From Monoplex corrugatus (Eukaryota > Mollusca > Gastropoda > Littorinimorpha > Ranellidae), in NCBI GenBank assembly GCA_030674185.1, contig JAPXFY010000016.1:50727250-50791249 (forward strand): a stretch of DNA of 64,000 nucleotides, in the 5' to 3' direction. Position numbers and translations under genes: made by a program. Below, piece after piece: positions 55,691 through 64,000 of the stretch. Each line of letters begins with the position of its first letter. Positions within the stretch are counted from its first letter, which is position 1. Under the pieces are notes generated by a model that had not been told where the DNA came from, searched no databases, and was given only the letters and a program-made list of their open reading frames with translations.

Positions 55691-56691
55691 TAAAGCATGA
55701 TGTTAAAATCCAAACATAACCGGAACTTCCAAGTTCACAACTTCCTGCTGTAGAGTAGAAAGCATGATTTTAAAAAGCAATGACAAAAAAATGCTAGGAA
55801 CCCACACCTACAACAGAAAAACTGACACTACAAAGCGAACTAACTATTAAAAGAAAAATGCAGCTCCTATGCTCGGCCAAGACACTATGCCATCTTGGAC
55901 CTGCACATCCTACAAAACTATCCAGGATATATTTGCACTGGCTTTCTTCCCATCTGACTTCTGTCATTCCTCTTTCTTGCATACCATCTTCTACAGACAA
56001 AACAGCAGCCGTAGGCCTACATACGACGCATTTTAAAATAATCTGTTGAAAAGATTCATAAATACATCAGGCCTATGCGTACAATATCTAGCTAATATGT
56101 CGGGAGAAATAAATTTAAAATTTACTGAAAAGATTTACGAAAACATCTGGCCTATGAGTACTACATTATCTAGTAAACATGTTGCGGAAAAAATTAAACG
56201 CAGTGAGTTGCAACACAAAGGATAACAAAAAGTTTATTTGCAACAGGCATCAAGCACACAAAGAAAACGGTAAAAAATTTTCTTAACAACAACAGCAGTG
56301 GACATCATATGGATCATTCAAGTCATCCATTAAATAATTCCAGTTATATTGTAAAAATGTGGGCAAGTCAGAGAGAATGCCCGTTGCACTTTACAAACGG
56401 CATAATTATTCTGATGATAATACATTAAATTAAGACAGTATAAACAATCTGATACATACTCCAACACCGTGCAGTATTTGCTGCAGTGAGCACATGCCTA
56501 GAGAAATGTAAAAAAACTGATCCTTCCATGTAACATCCCTTTTCCTGGATGGCCAATGCCCCATCATTCTGTTGAGAACGTATAAAATGCTCATTTCGAT
56601 GTGACCAATTATGCTGTGCCTGCTCCGTCATCCCCATATCCAAGTGATTTAAATCGTAGAAATGAACCTGGCATTGACCACTCCCGTCTAA

Positions 56692-57030
56692 ATTATCACC
56701 AGGGGATTTTAAAAAAAACACCAAAAAAACATACAAATATAAACATAATTCAGGACACTAAAACGTATAAAAATGGGCCTAAATTACCTAGGGCCTACAA
56801 CTGCTTCTGCAAATCACACTTCCTTACAATCAATCCTAAGAGAAAGTATGTGAGGCTCTATAGAACACATACAGGTGAATGGACCAGCAAGGCAGTAAAT
56901 GATAGGAAGAAATGACAGAAAGCAAAGGAATAAGGCAGAAACAAAGTGGCAGAAAAGAAGAAATTATCACAAAATTTCCAGAAGGTGGGGATACTATTTA
57001 GTATTTATACTAAAAGAGACCACAGGGCAG
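56692..57030 (+). repeat. Diverged duplicated block, unit 2
   Basis: Partner of 55331-55690, in the same orientation, about 1.36 kb downstream. Confidence 0.55.
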
Positions 57031-57989
57031 CACCAGAACTTCATCTATCAGTATAAAAATTTATGTTAATATACACATGCGGTTCTTCAATGTTAAATGT
57101 GGCCGTGACATTTGGAATGACTGTACCAAATGTGATGTCATAACAAATGTCAATATTTGCATATCATTTTGTAATTAGATCATGGAATAATTAGACCAGG
57201 AGTGTGTAAAAGTTTCAAATTGCTGTGACAATTACTTTTTGAGGCATTAGGATATTGTCGTTATGTATCGATGACCCTGGTAATAATAACTACTTTTCAA
57301 GTAGGCCTACTTCATCTCACAAAAATCCCAAGCACTTCACAAAAATATAAGTGACAGAAGTGAATTTCTCAGTCTACAGCAAATAGGCCTACATAACCCC
57401 TACCACTGTGTTCAAGGAGATGAACCATAAAAGAGCTAATGTTTGAAAACTGAATATCTACCACCAGATGGCAGATGCTACTGCAACGATGATGGTAAAT
57501 AACTGAAAAGCACATAGGCTACAACTGTACACTTTTAAAAGTAAATCAAGGAATACACCTCTCTCTCTCCTGTATGTCATATTCTGAATTAACTAACATT
57601 ATAGAACAAAAATGTTACAGCGAAAAGAACAAAAGAAGACCATTTGAAGTATTCCATAAAACTTTAAAAAAATGCTTCACATCACAGGGATGAATTGTTA
57701 CACATGGCACTGCTTGTATATTTATAATAGGTTTTAGTTTATGGAGCAAATATTCAAGAATTCTTATTGCATAATTTCCAATGTAGGCCTACTAACACTT
57801 TATCACAAATGACTTCCAACACAAGGAACCTTGTGTACTTGTAACAGGGGTATAAATCTTATCAAACTGCAAATTAATGCACTTCCATTTGACAAATAAA
57901 CAAAAAGACATGAAACCATTGTGGTTCACTCCGAGGCTACATACTAGAACTTATTACAATCAAATTCCTTGTCCTTAAATTTTTTTCTT

Positions 57990-58260
57990 TAGCAGGCTGG
58001 GTGGCTGTACTGAAAACAGTGGACTCAAGATCTGATGTCTGGAGCTCAATCTCTGCCTGCAACATAAAAGACTGGCTTTTTTACGGGTCATGTTAATGCT
58101 CCAATCATTGTGGTGGCGTCAGCTTGATGTTTAATAAGTCCTGTTCTCTTTGCTTCACTCCCATTTCAAGACCTTGCCAACACACACTGTTTAGTGCAGG
58201 CTCAAGGTACCTGCCAGATAATTTCTGGCAGATTTTGGTGCAGCGCATATGGAATTCTCT
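57990..58260 (+). mobile_element. Possible tRNA-derived SINE
   Basis: GGGTGGCTGTACTG (A-box-like) and GGAGCTCAATCTC (B-box-like) are spaced as in a tRNA-derived RNA polymerase III promoter. The body is not recognised. Weak call. Confidence 0.3.
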
Positions 58261-58444
58261 CAGATTGATGAATCCCTCTTGAACAAGCTCCTAAAACAGC
58301 TCCATAGCAATTTGACCACCCTTGGAAAATTCTTCATAATATTTTTGTAGGCCTACAATCAATATTCATTAGTACTATGGGTAGGTTAACTTAGAAAATG
58401 TGATGAACATTTAAAATTGTTGGGACCCGAGTGACGTGAAGAAA

Positions 58445-58640
58445 AGTGTGCTCTTTCATTTATTTTCAACCATGCGACCGTGTTTCAGACTGCCAGAATG
58501 CTCTTACTGAGAAATGTGTGCTCTTTCACTTATTTTTAACAGTGTGTTTGTCTTTAGGACAGACAAAATGCTCCTATACTAGCAACCATGAGTTCTTTAC
58601 ACTTATTCACACTCCCCCATGCCTCCAAGACAGAATGTTT
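58445..58640 (+). repeat. Degenerate tandem repeat, three units of about 70 bp
   Basis: GTGTGCTCTTTCATTTATTT, GTGTGCTCTTTCACTTATTT and GAGTTCTTTACACTTATTCA start successive units. Each unit also contains a GACAGA/GACTGCCAGAATG-type segment. Confidence 0.55.
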
Positions 58641-58649
58641 CTACTAGCA

Positions 58650-59811
58650 GCACCCATGAACACTAGAGAGCAAAGCAATTCACAATCATGTAGGGCCTAC
58701 ACTTTGTTACTATGGTCATAATTTGGAAAAATTTAATGGATTCCCATACACTTGCATCTCATCCCTTTCTTTGCATTAATACGCCTGCCTTTTTCACACA
58801 GTTCAATGGAGATTTTTTGGTGAATTTCATAATTAGGAGAGCTGAGGGGGTGACTGTTTTGGCTGAGACTGCTGTGTGAAACAGCACACGGGTAGGGAGT
58901 GCAAGAGTTAACAAATATGTTAAGTAAAAAAATAAACACACACACACAAACACACACACAAAAAGAAAAGAGGACTGTATAAACTGTAAAAGAAGTACCG
59001 GTAGGGCTGAAAAAAGTTTAAACAACTGTTCTTTAAATCTTCCAAAAACAAGAACAGCAACAACAAAGTAAAATGATGTCAACATCTAAACTGTTCTGCA
59101 TAGTAAAAAATGTGACCTTCCTTTTCATTGTCTCGACAATGTCTCATTTTATTCTGATGATGTATGATGATATGAATGATGAAAGTGGAATGTAAAATCC
59201 ATAAAGAAAGAAATGTAAGAAAAGAAAGTATCCCATATTTGTTTTACACATTTTGTATTATCTGACTTCAGTTTATTCTGACGATGTATGATAATCTTGT
59301 GACAGGTTCGTAGAAACATACATATAAGAAAAATCCCATCTGTACTTTTTGCAGCCTACTTTTGTATTATATTTCTTTTAACATTTTATTCAACTGATAC
59401 ATATGATCTATACTGTAGCTTTTCTTTTCTTACAGACACAGACGGCCAGACAGACATACGCATGCACAAACACACATGAAATCACATTTGTGTGATAAAG
59501 CTAATGTTTTATCTGCTTTTGTGTGATACATGACAGCAACAAATTCATAAGATGGAATAACATTCTTTTTTTTTCAGAACTGAGGAGATTATATGTACGA
59601 GCTCATACATTTGAGTATTCATCCATGCATATTTTGAGCCAATGTTTCTAGCAATTTCACAATTTGCTCAGCAAACAACATGCAGGCCTACATATTAACA
59701 TTAATATACATGTGCATTTCCTGATTAATATTTCAGCAGTAACATATATTTCCTGAAAGCGTATTTCAGCATAATTATTATACATTTCTTCTGCCAAGAA
59801 CTGCAAAGTTT
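58650..59811. other. 3' flank of the HPGD-like gene
   Basis: CA/ACAA tracts near 58935-58960. AATAAA on the minus strand (TTTATT at 59385-59390) is a candidate poly(A) signal for the HPGD-like transcript, about 420 nt past its stop. Confidence 0.4.
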
Positions 59812-59941
59812 TCATATCTTGCTGAGTGCCAGAGGTTTCTTGTAGTACTGCATGCCCTTTCTTTTTGTAATGGTCATGACAGCACCGTTACACTGTTCAT
59901 CTTCTACCAGCTGCATAAATCCTTCAACCACTGCTGGTACT
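59812..59941 (-). CDS. HPGD: HPGD-like last coding exon
   Basis: Acceptor ATGTGTGCAG. Completes a Glu codon with the previous exon, encodes VPAVVEGFMQLVEDEQCNGA and a tail ending LALSKI, then TGA. Confidence 0.78.
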
Positions 59942-62900
59942 CTGCACACATAAATTGTGTATCAGTTGTGTGTATGTGTGTGTGTATGGCATGTACTAGA
60001 GAGAGTCAAAAAAATAATTTTGGTGAATAAAAATGTAATACGTCAATGGTTTTAATGTTTTCTGACTGGAATAATTATCTACTAGTCATAACATATGTAA
60101 ATAATCATTATAACTTTGTGGGGGAATATACAAAGAGAAGAGTGGCAGAATGGTACAGATGTTTGCCTGCCAATAACTAAACTCTAGGTTGAAGCCTAGA
60201 CTTTTCTCCTAAGTTTGACCGAAAAATCAAGCTGAATGTCTAGTCCTTTAGGAGGGGATGAAAAATGAGTCGAACCCATGTGCCGTCTGGCCTGAACACA
60301 CTAAAGAACTCATGGTAGTTGAAAGTCGTGAAGAGCAAGGCATCTGCCCGGCTACTCTGGTATAAAACACTGGAGAGACAAGTTCATTTCCCAGGTCCCT
60401 CCCATTGAAGGCCAGTTAGATTTCTTGCCCTTCTGAAGTCTTGGTTCAAAAAAAAAAATTGGGTGGCACTGTACTGGGGCAACACACTCTCAAAGGGGAG
60501 AGCAGCCCCAGTTTCACATGCTAAAACCACTGACAAAAAATGTGAATATGAACATGAATGTGAATATGAAATTCAATATGTCAATGATTTTAATGTTCTC
60601 TGACTAGAATAATTATTTACCAATCATAACAAATAGAAATACCATTACAATTTCTTTTTTTTGGCTGTCCATTTTCTGCACCGCCTCTGTGTACTTGCCC
60701 CTCACCACTCATTATTAGCGTCACACACTCTACCATATTCAACTTATGCAATATTTCACATGAATGCTCTATTTCTGGGGACAATTTTTCTCAATACTAA
60801 AATGACAGATAAGAATGAGGACAAATGGACGACAGTATGAAGTTCTATTTTGGATGAGGCTGTATGACAAGGCTGTTAAAATCTGAGCAATACCTTCAAT
60901 GATGTATCCTAAAGCCCACAAGACTTAACTGTGTAGTCCCAGTCTTCCCGATGAGTCCAAGCATGCTCAACTCGGGTAGACACTGACTGTGACTGAAACT
61001 CCCCCACCCCCATTATTTGCTTACTTTGTTTTAGAAAAAAAAAAAGTGTCCCAGTGATATACAAAATGAAATACAATATTTCTTTATTAACGTTTTGCCT
61101 CCCGCACCCTATCCATCAACTGCAAAAAGTTAACCCTTTGACTCCCTTACCTTATCCACCAGCTCCCTGCAGGAAGCTGGTGGATAGGGTGAGCGAGTCA
61201 AAGAGTTAAGTTTTTGCTTTGCTAGCAAGACTGACAGTGCAGGATGCTTGTGGACAGGGTGCAGGAATCAAAGGGTTAATCCAAGTTTGGAAATGTTCAA
61301 CCTGAAATGTGCGTGTCACTGATGTACAGATACAAAGTAATAAAGTACCAAAGTAATACCGAAGTGACTCCTAGACAACGGAACAACCTTGAGACAGGTT
61401 GATAAGTTTAAATACCAGGTAACAATCATTTCACCAGATGGCAGATGCACATCAGAAATAGCCAGCAGAATCGGCCAAGCCATAACAGCATTCAAGAAGA
61501 TGAAAAGCATTCTTACCAACAAATGCCTATCAATTAACATCAGGAAGAGAGTTCTTGAATGTTATATAGAACTGATAATGTTATATGGATGTGAGGCATG
61601 GACAGTCAACAAGCAAAGCCAGAACAAGATTGAAGCAGTTGAGATATGGTTTCTAAGAAGAATAATGAGAGTTCCATGGACAGCAAAGAAAACAAATGAG
61701 ACAGTCTTGATGGAGGCAGACACAAGAAGATCATTCATAAGGAAGACTAGGAAAAGACAGGCAACATTTATAGGCCATTTTATGATGAAAGGGGAATTGG
61801 GAGCACCTGGTCACAACAGGAAAGCTGGAGGGACAGAGAGCACCAGGTAGACTCAGGGAGAAGATATTGGACGGACTTGCACAATGGCTGAAGACAAAGA
61901 GGGTGGAAGAGGTGCTTGAGGTAACAAGGGATAGAAACAGATGGAAGGCCATGATCACGAGCGCCATGTGGCAAGGCACTTGATGATGATGATGATGATG
62001 ACTACGAGACTTTTCAAAAGACAGACACTTACTCATTGATGCCTACCATCTGCATGAACTTTGCACCCTCATCTGGGAACAGAGTAACGCTGTTGGAGAG
62101 AATATCGGTGTCAGTGAAGGCAGGACAGAGACAGGCGAAACGGAGACCCATTTTCTTCACGTAGGGATTGAGCTGCACAAAGTATACAAATCATTAGTTC
62201 ACAGTGTTATTCTCCAAAATTTGGACTCACTTGTGCTGCACAGACAAAATATATAAATCATTTCACAGAGTTTTTCTCCAAAATTTGGACTCACTGCACA
62301 ATACGCATAATTAGACTTTTCAGTAGAGGATGGTGAACTCAAGCTGTTAAGTGTGCTGACCACATAGTGGACATGCACTGACATGACTTTCATGATCTTT
62401 AACCCTTTGATTCCCACACCCTATCCACTAACTGCAAAAACTTAACCCTTTGACTCCCTCTCCCTATCCACCAGCTTCCTGCAGAAGCTGGTGGATAGGG
62501 AGAGGGTATCAAAGGGTTAAGTTTTTGCTTTGCTAGTATGGTTGGCACTGCAGATTGCCAGGGGACAAGATGCGGGAGTCAAAGGGTTCATGATCATATT
62601 TTGATACTCTGCAAAACATGTACACATGAAGGGGTTTAGGCATTGGCAGATCTACATTCGATGACCTTGGCCACGAGAAAAATCTCCACCCTTCACTCAC
62701 CGGTCGGAGGTATTTAGAAGAATCAAACCCAGAACCTTCAGACCGAAGTCTGATATTTACCCAATTGACTGCCATGTCCAATAAGACAATTCATACATGG
62801 ATTATACTGCACAGACAAACATGGATCATGCCTGGATACATGGATTGTCCAGCATAGACTATTGTGCATGGATTTGCTTCATACACAAATCATAAGCCTA

Positions 62901-64000
62901 CATGGAGTGTGCTGCACAGACAATCATACATGACTGTGTTGCACAGTCAATCACACATGGACTGCTGCACAATCATACATGAATATTACTGCACGTCAAT
63001 CATTCACTGATTGTTCTGCAAGACAATCATACATTGATTAAGCTGCATAGACAATCATACATGGATTATGCTGCACAGACAATCATACCTGGATTATGCT
63101 GCTCAGACAATCATGCATGGATTATGCTGCACAATCATACAGGGATTATGCTGCATAGACAATCATACATGAATTGTGTGGTGTAGACAATCATACACGG
63201 ATTGTGTGGAGCAGACAATCATACATGGATTGTGTGGTGTGCACAATCATATATGGATTGTGTGGTGTGCACAATCATACATGGATTGTGTGGTGTGCAC
63301 AATCATATATGGATTGTGCTGTTTACACTATCATACATGGATTATGCCACATAAATAATCATTCATAGATTATGCTGTATAGATGATCATTCATGGATTG
63401 TGCGGTGTGAACTATCATACATCGATTATTCACATGGACTGTGGTATATAGACAGTACAATATGGATTGAGCTGCACAGACAATCATACATGGATTGTGT
63501 TGTATAGACAATACTATATAGACTGTGCTGTATAGACACTCGTACATCCATTGTGCTGTATAGACAATCCAACATGAACTGTACTGTATAGACAATACTA
63601 CATGGATTGAGCTGTACAGACAATCATTCAGATTGTGCTTCATGGATAATCTCCCCCCCCCCCCCCCCTCCAGTTACAGTCATGAAGTTAATAATCAAAA
63701 GTTTTGGAGTTTTGAATTTGTTCAAGAGGGATTCATCACGCCGCGCCTAGAAAATTTCATATGCCCTTGGCCCAAATCTGCTAGCGGTTATCTAAAATAA
63801 TCGAGAAATCAACTACACTGAAAAGAAAAAGGTGTAACCATATTTTTGTTGTTCTCTGTCAACAGCAAAAGTGTCAACTGAACAGAAGGCACATGGGGAA
63901 GCCACAGTAAAAAAGAATAATTTGGGAGTGATTAGTTTACTGACAGTTTGTGGACAATTTTTGGTTCACAAGTGTAGCGATTAAAACTTACCGACCAACT
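59812..64000 (-). CDS. HPGD: 15-hydroxyprostaglandin dehydrogenase-like SDR, 3' exons (5' part off the right edge)
   Basis: Minus-strand exons are 59812-59941 (stop TGA 59814-59812), 62033-62172, and probably an exon ending at 63992 (AGTTGGTCG then GTAAGT). The two complete exons join in frame: NPYVKKMGLRFACLCPAF, TDTDILSNSVTLFPDEGAKF, then VPAVVEGFMQLVEDEQCNGA and VMTITKRKGMQYYKKPL. This is the C-terminal third of the short-chain dehydrogenase family close to HPGD: the CPxFxxTxI substrate-side loop and the LVEDxxxNGAxMxIT strand. The catalytic YxxxK and Rossmann parts lie beyond the window. HPGD oxidises the 15-hydroxyl of prostaglandins using NAD+ in the cytosol. Invertebrate paralogues may use other substrates, so the exact substrate is uncertain. 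Confidence 0.75.
60131..60540 (+). mobile_element. tRNA-derived SINE with mollusc-type tail domain
   Basis: Head: GTGGCAGAATGGT (A box) and AGGTTGAAGCCTAG (B box) about 40 bp apart. Tail: GGTGGCACTGTACTGGGGCA and AAAGGGGAGAGCAGCCCCAG, which resemble a conserved SINE domain I remember from gastropods. It lies in the HPGD-like gene intron, opposite to the gene. Family naming needs a repeat library. Confidence 0.5.
61087..61279. mobile_element. Nested palindromic TTAA repeat (MITE), copy 3
   Basis: Outer TTAA at 61087-61090 and 61276-61279; inner TTAA at 61130-61133 and 61206-61209. The inner unit is a near-perfect hairpin centred on CTGCAG (ACCAGCTCCCTGCAGGAAGC). The outer arms repeat the same CCCTATCCA(C/T)CA..GTCAAAGGG logic. 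This is the cleanest example of the nested layout. Confidence 0.8.
61385..62001 (+). mobile_element. 5'-truncated LINE, ORF2 C-terminus with (GAT)n tail
   Basis: The frame 61389-61850 reads QVDKFKYQVTIISPDGRCTS, AITAFKKMKSILTNKCLSIN, LYGCEAWTVNKQSQNKIEAV and WFLRRIMRVPWTAKKTNETV. This is the region after the RT palm of endonuclease-type LINEs. A 1-bp shift near 61845 leads to LREKILDGLAQWLKT and RWKAMITSAMWQGT, then TGA and (GAT)n. It differs clearly in sequence from the RTE at 32.7-35.7 kb. The left truncation point is near 61385. Confidence 0.8.
62033..62172 (-). CDS. HPGD: HPGD-like penultimate coding exon
   Basis: Acceptor TACTTTGTGCAG, donor GTAAGT. Encodes LNPYVKKMGLRFACLCPAFT and DTDILSNSVTLFPDEGAKFM, ending QMVGIN plus two bases of Glu. 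Confidence 0.8.
62399..62590. mobile_element. Nested palindromic TTAA repeat (MITE), copy 4
   Basis: Outer left TTAA 62399-62402; inner hairpin between TTAA 62442-62445 and 62517-62520, centred on CTTCCTGCAGAAG. The outer right arm ends GTCAAAGGG followed by TTCA instead of TTAA (62587-62590). TTCATGATC occurs on both flanks (62389 and 62587), hinting at a different or secondary duplication. Confidence 0.8.
62591..62782 (-). mobile_element. tRNA-derived SINE
   Basis: On the minus strand the head has TGGCAGTCAATTGGG (A box) and GGTTCTGGGTTTGATTC (B box). The body runs TAAATACCTCCGACCGGTGA, GTGAAGGGTGGAGATTTTTC, then GTGTACATGTTTTGCAGAG. It resembles a SINE type I associate with gastropod genomes. 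It abuts the palindromic repeat at 62590. Confidence 0.6.
62786..63640. repeat. Tandem minisatellite, units of about 25-32 bp
   Basis: More than 25 variable units of the form ACAATCATACATGGATT followed by (A/G)TG(C/T)(G/T)(C/T)... and AGAC/CACA. Homogeneous GTGTGGTGTGCACA units lie at 63220-63305, and units built on TGTATAGACAAT at 63480-63610. Open frames on both strands (e.g. YMDCVVCTIIYGL) arise from the repeat. It lies in an HPGD-like intron. Confidence 0.9.
63653..63668. repeat. C16 homopolymer
   Basis: One of at least six G/C homopolymers of 15 or more bases in the window (19846, 30905, 40169, 41010, 43696, 63653). Confidence 0.95.
63992..64000 (-). CDS. HPGD: Edge of an upstream HPGD-like exon (tentative)
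   Basis: The window ends with AGTTGGTCG followed on the minus strand by GTAAGT. Read in phase 0 this is S-W-S, which fits the FSRSWS-type segment just before the NPYVKKMG exon in HPGD-like proteins, and the phase matches. Only nine bases are visible. Confidence 0.35.

Larger units (their letters stand above)
54281..57980. other. Intergenic stretch between the convergent DAZAP1 and HPGD-like genes
   Basis: Contains an old duplication (55331-55690 versus 56692-57030) and five of the TAGGCCTA palindromes (55022, 56012, 57302, 57384, 57784). No exon recognised; short frames have no family signature. Confidence 0.45.

Noticed and set aside
60131..60200. tRNA gene
   Set aside because: A and B boxes are present but the cloverleaf is not maintained and SINE-type body sequence follows.
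62786..63640. CRISPR-like array
   Set aside because: Units are contiguous and variable, with no unique spacers of constant length and no associated genes; eukaryotic context.
63174..63643. Open frames of 60-94 codons on both strands
   Set aside because: Produced by the tandem minisatellite; the repeated peptide follows the DNA unit.

Overview
This is animal (metazoan) nuclear DNA: long AT-rich introns with GT-AG splice sites, (CA)n and poly-G/C tracts, and dense transposon debris. The mix of RTE/CR1-type LINEs, tRNA-derived SINEs, TTAA-specific piggyBac-like elements and an invertebrate-type DAZAP1 suggests a mollusc, probably a gastropod. That placement is inference from remembered families, not a search.

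The backbone is one plus-strand gene, a DAZAP1-type RNA-binding protein, from 8915 (ATG) to 53826 (stop). I can place 11 coding exons with consistent splice phases: two RRM domains, then a Gly/Gln/Asn-rich prion-like tail ending in a DAZAP1-like NFHPYSR. Exon 9, a 12-unit GGPQGM coding minisatellite, lacks one base compared with the frame every neighbouring exon requires. A perfect 12-nt microexon candidate lies just upstream of exon 3.

Nested antisense in DAZAP1 intron 1 (11393-16298) is a second intact gene. It has two exons and encodes about 1310 aa: a long coiled coil, a central domain with spaced D/D/H and RGNRFN motifs, and a C-terminal Tudor/chromo-like segment. It looks like a member of a large, essentially unannotated invertebrate family and is the best candidate here for something undescribed.

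At the left edge (1-211, minus) is the first coding exon of an unidentified Pro/Ala/Lys-rich protein. At the right edge (59812-64000, minus) are the last exons of a 15-hydroxyprostaglandin dehydrogenase-like short-chain dehydrogenase, convergent with DAZAP1.

The introns and intergenic DNA are mostly mobile-element remains. They include at least seven piggyBac-like fragments of several subfamilies. Two of these are near-identical 1.87-kb TTAA-bounded copies in opposite orientation that share the same loss of the catalytic core. Others are a nearly complete RTE-type LINE (32.7-35.7 kb), several LINE fragments, a mariner relic, two or three SINEs, four copies of a nested palindromic TTAA repeat, and a tandem minisatellite of about 30 bp (62.8-63.6 kb).
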